A DNA stretch of 6,075 nucleotides from the NCBI GenBank assembly GCA_027311485.1, contig DAICYU010000268.1, positions 1 through 6,075 on the forward strand, written 5' to 3'. Position 1 is the first letter of the stretch. Each line of letters begins with the position of its first letter. Below, in pieces: positions 1 through 5,436 of the stretch. This stretch comes from Acetobacteraceae bacterium (GTDB lineage: Bacteria; Pseudomonadota; Alphaproteobacteria; Acetobacterales; Acetobacteraceae). Below the pieces are notes generated by a model. That model was not told the DNA's origin. It did no database searches and worked only from the letters and a program-made list of their open reading frames with translations. The position numbers and the translations under genes were made by a program.

Positions 1-77
1 GGAAATGTGCCCGAGGGATCAAAAATATCCCGCCTTTCCCTACATATGCATGCGCAGCCCCGGCAGCCGGAGACCGC

Positions 78-944
78 TTGGCACGTAGGATCAGCATAAA
101 GGCGGCCTTCAGGGCCGAAGTCCGCTGGCATGCGCTGCTGGTCCGCACGCTGCGCGCCAGCACGACCGACCGTGTCTCGCTGGCGGCGGCAGGCTGCGCG
201 TTTTACGCCACTCTGGCGCTGTTCCCGGGCCTTAGCATGCTGATTTCGGTCGGCGGCCTGGTTCTGAACCCGGTGACGGCGGAGCAGCAACTTGTCGCAT
301 TATCGGGCCTGCTGCCCGCCCCCGCGTTCAGCCTGGTTTCCGAGCGGGTTCACCAGATTGTGCAGCAAAGCGGCAGCAGCCTGAGTGTGCACCTGGCCGT
401 GAGCTTCCTGCTGACGTTCTGGAGCAGTTCGACCGGCGCAAAATCCCTGCTATCGGCCGTCAATGTCGCCTACGATGTGGCGGAGCAGCGACCGTTCTTC
501 CGCTTTCAGCTGATCGGGCTGTCGATGACGCTGGCCGCGGTGGTCTGTGTGATCCTGGCCATCGCCGTTTTGCTGCTGCTGCCGCAAGCCATCGCTTTCA
601 TCGGCTTATCAGCGTACGGCAGCGGCCTGGCGCACGCCTTCGGGCTGATCATGTTGATCGGCTTCTTTTTTGTCGCTGTCGGATTACTTTACAGGTTCGG
701 CCCGTCGCGTCGCCCGCCGGACCAGCCTCGGGTCAAGAGCGGGGCCGCACTCGCAACCGTGCTATGGCTGATCGCGTCGGAAGTGCTGTCCCTGTATGTG
801 TCGCAGATTGGCACATTTGGCGCCACATATGGTTCACTCGGCGCGGCGATTGGCGTGCTGATGTGGTTCTACGTATCCGCCTACGCCGTCCTCCTCGGCG
901 CCGAGCTGAATGCTCGGCTAGAGGAAAGCGATCCTACGACATGA
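78..944 (+). CDS. YihY/BrkB-family inner-membrane protein
   Basis: 288-residue integral membrane protein of the YihY/virulence factor BrkB family, formerly mislabelled ribonuclease BN; its true transport or envelope role is not settled. Visible family marks are the AAAGCAFYATLALFPGL block (about residues 36-52, first membrane segment), FWSSSTGAKSLLSAVNVAYDV (about 114-133) followed by the basic EQRPFFRF loop, and the C-terminal GTFGATYGSLGAAIGVLMWF block (about 245-264) ending in LLGAELNARLE. Hydrophobic stretches near 35-63, 103-116, 143-170, 183-205, 222-243 and 250-275 fit the usual six membrane segments, and the length is normal. The start is TTG, preceded by GGAG at 69-72 with a 5-base spacer. 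The frame stays open to the left edge but has no ATG or GTG there, so TTG is the best choice. The family is certain; the function is not. Confidence 0.93.
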   Translation: MARRISIKAAFRAEVRWHALLVRTLRASTTDRVSLAAAGCAFYATLALFPGLSMLISVGGLVLNPVTAEQQLVALSGLLPAPAFSLVSERVHQIVQQSGSSLSVHLAVSFLLTFWSSSTGAKSLLSAVNVAYDVAEQRPFFRFQLIGLSMTLAAVVCVILAIAVLLLLPQAIAFIGLSAYGSGLAHAFGLIMLIGFFFVAVGLLYRFGPSRRPPDQPRVKSGAALATVLWLIASEVLSLYVSQIGTFGATYGSLGAAIGVLMWFYVSAYAVLLGAELNARLEESDPTT

Positions 945-951
945 TCACGGA

Positions 952-979
952 CGCGGTCTCACGCCGCATTGAAACCGCG
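952..979 (-). terminator. Hairpin between convergent genes, possible terminator
   Basis: Arms 952-961 and 970-979 pair over 10 bases around an 8-base loop (962-969). On the minus-strand transcript the single non-Watson-Crick position is a G-U wobble, while on the plus strand it is an A-C mismatch, so the fold suits the PEP-CTERM mRNA better. It starts 20 bases past that gene's stop. No T tract follows on either strand, so it may be only an mRNA-stabilising 3' hairpin. Confidence 0.45.
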
Positions 980-998
980 CCGCTTGTATATCCAGCGA

Positions 999-1691
999 TC
1001 AGGCCGCCTTGCGGGACCGACGGCGTGCCAGACCGGTGACGACCAAACCAACCCCCAATACGCTGAGAGCCGTGGGCTCGGGCGCGTCGGTGACAATCAT
1101 CTGATAGGCGCCAATAGTCGAATCCGCTACCGGAACCGGTGATGTGCCGTTAACGTTTTGGAAACTATACTGATTAGTGGCGCCGATACCGCTTGCATTT
1201 GACTCGTAGGACCATTGAATGCTCGATGATGCATTTGGGTCGTAGAGAACAACCCAGTAAACCTCGTTACTGGTGCTGATCGTTGGGGTCACCGTGAGTG
1301 AATACAGCGCCGGCGTTGATGTCAGCGCCGAGTCTGCTATGGAACCCACAAGCTGCGCGGTGTTCATGTTTGTAAACGTGCCGACGGGATTTTCGATCGT
1401 CGGGTATGACGGAACCCCAATCGTGCCGGAGGTGCCAGTGTCCGGAGCAAGATACACCATAATGGAGCCCTGATCCGTTGGGTGGGCCGCAAACAACTGC
1501 AGCGAGATGGTCAGTGGCGAAACATAAGAGTGAGTAGTGAACGATGTGCCCATCAGAGTCGAACTATCAAAGGTAGGACCATCGGTGCCCGCCGAGCTGA
1601 TCCCCGTGGCGGTATCGAAAATGGTATTTGCATTTGCAGTTGTAGCCACAACTAGAAAACATGCCGCAAACGTCAGAAAACGAATTCTCAT
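999..1691 (-). CDS. Secreted PEP-CTERM protein, choice-of-anchor R-like
   Basis: 230-residue exported protein that should be recognised by an exosortase and carried to the cell surface or exopolysaccharide. The N terminus (MRIR, then a hydrophobic core to about residue 21 ending ANA) is a Sec signal peptide. The C terminus is a textbook PEP-CTERM signal: Pro-Glu-Pro at 204-206, a hydrophobic helix at about 208-222, then RRR and a short basic end. The middle is rich in Ser, Thr and Asn. Its pattern (FDTATG near the start, a beta-rich segment with IMVYLAPDTG, a later YWVVLYDPNASSSIQWSY) resembles choice-of-anchor R proteins; that sub-family call is moderate. An in-frame upstream start at 1754 was rejected because it lies inside the sigma-54 promoter and would bury the signal peptide; ATG at 1691 has GGAGG at 1697-1701. 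Base composition is lower in GC than the flanks (about 45% at 1141-1200). No exosortase gene is in the window. The ligand or role is unknown. Confidence 0.9.
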   Translation of the reverse strand: MRIRFLTFAACFLVVATTANANTIFDTATGISSAGTDGPTFDSSTLMGTSFTTHSYVSPLTISLQLFAAHPTDQGSIMVYLAPDTGTSGTIGVPSYPTIENPVGTFTNMNTAQLVGSIADSALTSTPALYSLTVTPTISTSNEVYWVVLYDPNASSSIQWSYESNASGIGATNQYSFQNVNGTSPVPVADSTIGAYQMIVTDAPEPTALSVLGVGLVVTGLARRRSRKAA

Positions 1692-1737
1692 TAAAGCCTC
1701 CACATACCGCGGACTTGCCGTGCCTGGGCGCTGACAT

Positions 1738-1753
1738 TGCAAACCGCATGCCA
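1738..1753 (-). promoter_or_regulatory. Sigma-54 (RpoN) -24/-12 promoter for the PEP-CTERM gene
   Basis: Read on the minus strand the site is TGGCATG-CGGT-TTGCA, against the consensus TGGCACG-N4-TTGCW. The invariant GG (1752-1751) and GC (1740-1739) are separated by exactly 10 bases. Transcription would begin near 1727 and give a leader of about 36 bases containing the GGAGG site before the ATG at 1691. The position, orientation and spacing all fit this gene. PEP-CTERM genes in several bacteria are known to be RpoN-dependent together with the PrsK/PrsR two-component pair, which supports the call. Neither rpoN nor prsR is in the window. Confidence 0.82.
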
Positions 1754-1810
1754 CTTCCGGTCTGCATTTGAAATCAACAGTTTAAGTGAAACCGCCACGG
1801 CCACTATGCC

Positions 1811-1825
1811 AATCTTGTAAAGATT
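1811..1825. repeat. Perfect palindrome, possible activator site
   Basis: AATCTT-GTA-AAGATT is a 6-base inverted repeat around 3 bases. Its centre lies about 91 bases upstream of the predicted sigma-54 start at 1727, close to where enhancer-binding proteins of RpoN promoters often sit. It could equally be chance in a short AT-rich patch. Confidence 0.35.
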
Positions 1826-1881
1826 TCCGACACTGCCCGCGACATTGACGCGCCACTCCGGCAAGAGGCAGCGACATGGCG

Positions 1882-1897
1882 GGGAGCAACAACTCCC
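1882..1897. repeat. Inverted repeat adjoining the Hint-gene -35 box, possible operator
   Basis: GGGAG-CAACAA-CTCCC is a perfect 5-base inverted repeat with a 6-base spacer. It ends one base before the TTGACA at 1899-1904, a position suited to an activator touching RNA polymerase or a repressor blocking it. No binding family is recognisable from so short a site. Confidence 0.35.
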
Positions 1898-1898
1898 A

Positions 1899-1924
1899 TT
1901 GACATATCCAAGAAAATATATAAC
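1899..1924 (+). promoter_or_regulatory. Candidate sigma-70-type promoter for the Hint gene
   Basis: A perfect TTGACA lies at 1899-1904. The best -10 match is TATAAC at 1919-1924 (5 of 6), but the spacer is then 14 bases, shorter than the usual 16-18; TAACTT at 1921-1926 gives a 16-base spacer with a poorer match. Initiation near 1931 would leave a leader of about 65 bases. The AT-rich setting within GC-rich DNA supports a promoter, while the spacing makes the exact -10 uncertain. Confidence 0.5.
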
Positions 1925-1954
1925 TTTCGCAATAAGTTCGAAATCGTCGTGTAT

Positions 1955-1968
1955 GCCGGTTCGCCGGC
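1955..1968 (+). other. 5' leader hairpin with UUCG tetraloop
   Basis: GCCGG-TTCG-CCGGC folds into a perfect 5-base-pair stem with a UUCG loop, extendable by one U-G pair. It lies in the predicted leader of the Hint gene, ending 15 bases before the AAAGGG ribosome binding site at 1984-1989. It may stabilise the leader or influence translation. The loop is closed by G-C rather than the extra-stable C-G pair. It also disfavours the alternative GTG start at 1949. Confidence 0.45.
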
Positions 1969-1996
1969 GATAATTGTCTGCTTAAAGGGTTCACAG

Positions 1997-3043
1997 ATGT
2001 CGCGTTGCCTTGCAGCTGGCTCACGGGTTCGATTGGCTTCGGGCGAAGTGCCGATTGAGACCATCACCAACACAGCAAGCATTATCAGCATCCGCGACGG
2101 TGTCGAGGTTGTTGAGGCTATAAAGTGGATCGGCCAGCGTCACATTGACCTCAGCCGCCATGCCCGCCCGGAAGATGCGGCTCCGATTGTCATTCGCGCC
2201 GATGCCATTGCGAATGGTCGTCCGGCCCGAGACCTGCTCATCTCCCCGGAACATGCCGTCTTCATCGACGGCGTGCTGGTGCAGGCCCGCGCACTCATCA
2301 ATGGTGGATCCATCGCCCAGGATCGCGGGGCGCAGCAGGTCACATACTATCATATCGAGCTCGACCAGCACGGCGTGTTCTATGCGAACGGGCTGGAAGT
2401 CGAGAGTTACCTCGACAATGGTGACCGCTCGTTCTTTGAGACCGATGATCTTCCAATCATGCTTCATCCGGCCTTGAAGCCGCACGCGGCATTTGATGTG
2501 CGCAAGTCCGGGGCAGCCTATGCGCCGTTCGTCACCGATCCCGCTGCTGTGGAGCCGATCTGGCGCCGCCTCGCGCAACGGTCCGTCGAATTGGGCTATG
2601 GCGCGACCACACCGCAAACCACCCAAGACGCCGACCTTCATATCCTCGCCGACGGCGTTGCTCTGCGTCCCATCGGCAATGCAGACGGCAGGGTCGTGTT
2701 CCTGCTACCCGCCGGAACGCGATCGGCAACAGTGTGTTCACGGGTGACGATCCCCGGTGATCTGCAGTCCTATGCTGACGACTGGCGTCGTCTCGGCGTC
2801 GCCGTTCGCTCGATTTCCATCGTGGCTGACGGTGTAGAAACGACTGTTCCGGCGGATTGCCCATTGCTGTCAGACGGTTGGCACGACGTCGAGCGTCTCG
2901 GGTCTGAGATGTGGCGTTGGACGAATGGTGCGGCTCAATTGCCCCTCAACCCCTCGTCGAAGCAGATGATTGTCACAATCGACTGCCGTCAGGTTGATGC
3001 CTACCCGACCTACGATCAGCGGATGCGCCCGCTCGCGGCCTAA
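1997..3043 (+). CDS. Hint (Hedgehog/intein) domain protein, Hint_2 type
   Basis: 348-residue protein with a Hint domain filling about residues 4-140. Cys4 in CLAAGSRVRLASGEVPIETI is the usual Hint nucleophile position. KWIGQRHIDLSRHARPEDAAP (about 43-63), LLISPEHAVFIDGVLV (about 80-95, His86) and TYYHIELDQHGVFYANGLEVES (about 116-137) are the expected following blocks; the last resembles the intein end region but has Ser in place of the terminal His-Asn. In this family Cys and His make a thioester that allows cleavage or ligation; splicing is not expected here. The remainder (about 145-348) matches only the tail common in Acetobacteraceae Hint proteins and has no named domain. There is no signal peptide. 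ATG at 1997 is preferred because AAAGGG lies at 1984-1989; an in-frame GTG at 1949 has no ribosome site and would add 16 residues. The gene is monocistronic, with its own promoter and terminator. The physiological role is unknown. Confidence 0.88.
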   Translation: MSRCLAAGSRVRLASGEVPIETITNTASIISIRDGVEVVEAIKWIGQRHIDLSRHARPEDAAPIVIRADAIANGRPARDLLISPEHAVFIDGVLVQARALINGGSIAQDRGAQQVTYYHIELDQHGVFYANGLEVESYLDNGDRSFFETDDLPIMLHPALKPHAAFDVRKSGAAYAPFVTDPAAVEPIWRRLAQRSVELGYGATTPQTTQDADLHILADGVALRPIGNADGRVVFLLPAGTRSATVCSRVTIPGDLQSYADDWRRLGVAVRSISIVADGVETTVPADCPLLSDGWHDVERLGSEMWRWTNGAAQLPLNPSSKQMIVTIDCRQVDAYPTYDQRMRPLAA

Positions 3044-3070
3044 GCACCAAAGCTGTCATTGCACCTGTCT

Positions 3071-3108
3071 AACTGGCTGCCCGCCTATGTCGGGCGGCCA
3101 GTTTTTTT
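3071..3108 (+). terminator. Rho-independent terminator of the Hint gene
   Basis: Arms AACTGGCTGCCCG (3071-3083) and CGGGCGGCCAGTT (3091-3103) form a 13-base-pair stem with one U-G pair and a 7-base loop, followed directly by a T run at 3102-3108. It starts 27 bases after the stop codon. The T run is only on the plus strand, so it acts rightward and insulates the FkbH-ACP operon. Confidence 0.9.
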
Positions 3109-3213
3109 CGTTTCCCCTGTGCACAACGAGTCGCCGAACGGCAACATCCTTTGGCATTGAACAACTATGGGTGTGGATGCTAAGCGCCTGATGCACCGCA
3201 CAACGGAGATCCC

Positions 3214-5100
3214 ATGACAGAACTCCACTGGCTGCCAACAATCCCGGACTGGCGCCAACGCCTGCGGGATCTGCCGTCCGACACGGCAACAGCATGGGAC
3301 AAGGCCGTTGCACTGGCCAACGCCCGTCTGAATTTCGTCCATACCAATAACCTGGACGAAACCATCCGCCGGCTTCACCCAACGGGCCCCGAGGCTCTGC
3401 CGACCAAGAAAGTCCGGCTCGCCGTCCTCGGCTCCTCAACCCTGACGCATCTGCTGCCCGCCATCCGGGTCGCCGGCCTGCGTCGCGGCATCTGGATCGA
3501 CACATACGAGAACGACTACGGGCAGTATCTGCAGGAACTGGCCGACCCCGATTCCGACCTGCATGCCTTCAAGCCAACCGCCATCCTGGTCGCGCTCGAC
3601 ACCTACCACATGACCGCGGGCATCACCGCCGGCATGGACCAGGACTCCGCGGACGCCGCACTGGCCGAAATGCAGGACCGCGTGAAGCAGGTCTGGACCT
3701 TGGCGCGAGACGCCTTCAAGTGTCCGGTCCTGCATCAGGCCACACTGCCGGTACACCTGCCGGTCCTGGGTAATAACGAACACCGTGCGCCCGGCTCCCG
3801 CGCCTGGTTTGTGTCTCGCCTGAACCAGGCGGTCCGCGCCATGGCCGAGGTCGAAGGCGTCGATATCCTCTCGATCGACGACCGCGCCGCACGCGATGGC
3901 ATTGGCCGCTGGCACGACACCGCCCTGTGGCATCGCTCCAAGCAGGAAGTCACGCCCGGCGTCAGCCCGCTTTACGGCGATCTCGTCGGCCGCTGGGTGG
4001 CGGCGAAGCAGGGCCGCTCTTACAAATGCCTTGTGCTCGACCTGGACAACACCGTCTGGGGCGGCGTCATCGGTGACGACGGGCTGGAAGGCATCGCCCT
4101 CGGCCAGGGCAGTCCGCTCGGCGAGGCCTATGTGGCGTTCCAGGAATACGCCCGCGAACTCAGCCGCCGCGGCATCATCCTGGCTGTCTGCTCCAAGAAC
4201 GAGGAAGCCAACGCGGTCGAGCCGTTTGAAAAGCACCCCGACATGGTGCTGAAGCGTGGTGACATCGCCAGCTTTGTCGCCAACTGGCAGAACAAGGCCG
4301 ACAATATCCGCGCCATCGCGCAGGAACTGAACATCGGCATCGACTCGCTGGTGTTCATCGACGACAACCCGTTTGAGCGGAACCTGGTGCGCCAGGAACT
4401 GCCCATGGTCGCGGTGCCGGAAGTTTCCGACGATCCCACCGGCTATCCGGTGGCGCTGGCCGACGCCGGCTACTTTGAAGGGCTGTCCATCACCGACGAA
4501 GACCGTGAGCGCACCAGCCAGTATCAGGGCAACAAGGCCCGTGAGGCCCTGAAATCCGCCGTCACCGACCTGCCGTCCTACTTACGCGGGTTGGAGATGG
4601 AGCTGATCTGGAAACGTTTCGACAAGATCGGCCAGCAGCGCATCGTTCAGCTGATCAACAAGTCCAACCAGTTCAACCTGACGACAAAACGTTATACCGA
4701 CGAGGACATCATCGCCGTGATGGCCGACCCGGATGCATTCGGACTGCAGCTTCGACTGACCGACCGTTTTGGTGACAATGGCATCATCGCCATCATCATC
4801 GGCCGCCTGCAGGACAACAAGGACCTGTACATCGACACCTGGCTCATGAGCTGCCGGGTGCTCGGCCGCCAGGTCGAACCAACCACACTCAACCTGATCG
4901 CCCAGGAAGCCAAAAAGCTCGGTGCCCGGCGGCTGGTGGGCGAATATATCCCCACCAAAAAGAATGGCATGGTCAAAGACCACTATGCCAAGCTTGGCTT
5001 TACGGTTATGGAAACCACCGAAGCGGGCGGCAACCGCAACATCCTGGACCTGGCGTCGTTCACGCCGGCCGAAACATTCATCCATGTAGTCGAGGGCTGA
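3214..5100 (+). CDS. Long FkbH-like HAD-IIIC phosphatase/glyceryltransferase
   Basis: 628-residue cytoplasmic enzyme. FkbH-type proteins take the glyceryl group of D-1,3-bisphosphoglycerate, remove the phosphate and load it onto an acyl carrier protein, as in methoxymalonyl-ACP synthesis. Three parts are visible. The N-terminal region (about 67-265) starts with LAVLGSSTLTHLLPAI, as in long FkbH proteins with an SGNH-like front domain. The HAD core (about 271-400) has the DLDNT nucleophile motif (Asp276, Asp278), Ser327 in CSKNE, Lys361 and the DD pair at 383-384 in FIDDNPFERN. The C-terminal GNAT-like part (about 455-615) holds NKSNQFNLTTKRY (482-494) and WLMSCRVLGRQVE (543-555), with Cys547 a candidate acyl-carrying thiol (inference). 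It is longer than short FkbH proteins of about 350 residues because of the front domain. GGAG at 3205-3208 sets the ATG start. The next gene, an acyl carrier protein, begins 4 bases after the stop and is the obvious partner. The exact acyl unit and final product are unknown. Confidence 0.92.
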   Translation: MTELHWLPTIPDWRQRLRDLPSDTATAWDKAVALANARLNFVHTNNLDETIRRLHPTGPEALPTKKVRLAVLGSSTLTHLLPAIRVAGLRRGIWIDTYENDYGQYLQELADPDSDLHAFKPTAILVALDTYHMTAGITAGMDQDSADAALAEMQDRVKQVWTLARDAFKCPVLHQATLPVHLPVLGNNEHRAPGSRAWFVSRLNQAVRAMAEVEGVDILSIDDRAARDGIGRWHDTALWHRSKQEVTPGVSPLYGDLVGRWVAAKQGRSYKCLVLDLDNTVWGGVIGDDGLEGIALGQGSPLGEAYVAFQEYARELSRRGIILAVCSKNEEANAVEPFEKHPDMVLKRGDIASFVANWQNKADNIRAIAQELNIGIDSLVFIDDNPFERNLVRQELPMVAVPEVSDDPTGYPVALADAGYFEGLSITDEDRERTSQYQGNKAREALKSAVTDLPSYLRGLEMELIWKRFDKIGQQRIVQLINKSNQFNLTTKRYTDEDIIAVMADPDAFGLQLRLTDRFGDNGIIAIIIGRLQDNKDLYIDTWLMSCRVLGRQVEPTTLNLIAQEAKKLGARRLVGEYIPTKKNGMVKDHYAKLGFTVMETTEAGGNRNILDLASFTPAETFIHVVEG

Positions 5101-5104
5101 TCTG

Positions 5105-5350
5105 ATGGCCGCTGATGCCGGAATTTACGACGCACTGACCGAGATCTTTCATGACGTCTTCATGCGGGACGACCTTAAGCTGACACCGGAACTGACCGCC
5201 AAGCAGGTGCAGGGCTGGGACAGCTTCAAGCAGATCGAAATCATCATGGCCTGCGAGGAAAAGTGGGGCATCAAGTTCAACACGCGGGAGCTCGACAGCC
5301 TGCGCTCCGTTGGTGACCTTGTCTCGCTGATCAACACCAAGACCGCCTGA
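5105..5350 (+). CDS. Acyl carrier protein partnered with FkbH
   Basis: 81-residue acidic, helical carrier protein. GWDSFKQIEII (37-47) is the phosphopantetheine attachment motif, with Ser40 the modified serine; the usual DSL is DSF here. The downstream helix (about 62-78, ELDSLRSVGDLVSLINTK) is typical of discrete ACPs, and the length is normal. It is translated from GAGGG at 5092-5096, inside the end of the FkbH gene, with only 4 bases between the two reading frames, so the genes are co-transcribed and probably translationally linked. It most likely receives the glyceryl unit from the FkbH protein. It is not the fatty-acid AcpP: it lacks the DSLD signature and the fab gene neighbours. The downstream user of the acyl group is not in the window. 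Confidence 0.93.
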   Translation: MAADAGIYDALTEIFHDVFMRDDLKLTPELTAKQVQGWDSFKQIEIIMACEEKWGIKFNTRELDSLRSVGDLVSLINTKTA

Positions 5351-5388
5351 TCGCACTGCGCGTCGGGTCACAACCCTGGCGCAGATCA

Positions 5389-5416
5389 CGGATGGCCCCA
5401 TCAATCGGGCCATCCG
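5389..5416. terminator. Hairpin between convergent genes, possible bidirectional terminator
   Basis: CGGATGGCCC (5389-5398) and GGGCCATCCG (5407-5416) form a perfect 10-base-pair stem with an 8-base loop in the 86-base gap between the ACP gene and the convergent AI-2E transporter gene. The plus-strand side is followed by a pyrimidine-rich stretch with only a short T run (5425-5427), so termination efficiency is uncertain. Confidence 0.6.
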
Positions 5417-5436
5417 CCACTTCCCTTTGCCGACGA

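Larger units (their letters stand above)
1692..1996. other. Divergent intergenic regulatory region (305 bases)
   Basis: This gap separates the PEP-CTERM gene (leftward) from the Hint gene (rightward). It holds the leftward sigma-54 promoter and leader (1692-1753), a palindrome at 1811-1825, three CGACA(C/T) copies near 1828, 1840 and 1872 that may be chance, an inverted repeat at 1882-1897 abutting a TTGACA box, an AT-rich stretch (about 1908-1945), and a UUCG-loop hairpin at 1955-1968. No convincing protein is encoded: the open frames across it overlap these signals, lack ribosome binding sites and resemble no family. Confidence 0.7.

Noticed and set aside
1..77. Possible upstream small gene from the ATGs at 46 or 50
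   Set aside because: Both frames stop within 20 codons inside the BrkB gene and neither has a convincing ribosome site.
1692..1754. Longer N terminus of the PEP-CTERM protein beginning at 1754
   Set aside because: It would start inside the sigma-54 promoter, has no ribosome binding site and would place 21 residues before a clear signal peptide.
1828..1877. Three CGACA(C/T) copies as a regulatory repeat
   Set aside because: Their spacing (12 and 32 bases) is irregular and the motif is short enough to arise by chance.
1949..1996. GTG start for the Hint protein at 1949
   Set aside because: No ribosome binding site precedes it and its first codons fall in the UUCG hairpin; the ATG at 1997 has AAAGGG seven bases upstream.
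2021..2641. Long minus-strand open frame opposite the Hint gene (206 codons)
   Set aside because: It is antisense to a well-supported gene, has no ribosome site and no family resemblance; it arises from GC-rich codon bias.
3153..3174. Possible sigma-54 promoter (TTTGGCATTGAACAACT) before the FkbH gene
   Set aside because: The GG is followed after 10 bases by CT, not the required GC, so the -12 element is missing.
3436..4236. Long minus-strand open frame opposite the FkbH gene (266 codons)
   Set aside because: It is antisense to clear HAD motifs and its translation looks like a mirror frame with no recognisable domain.
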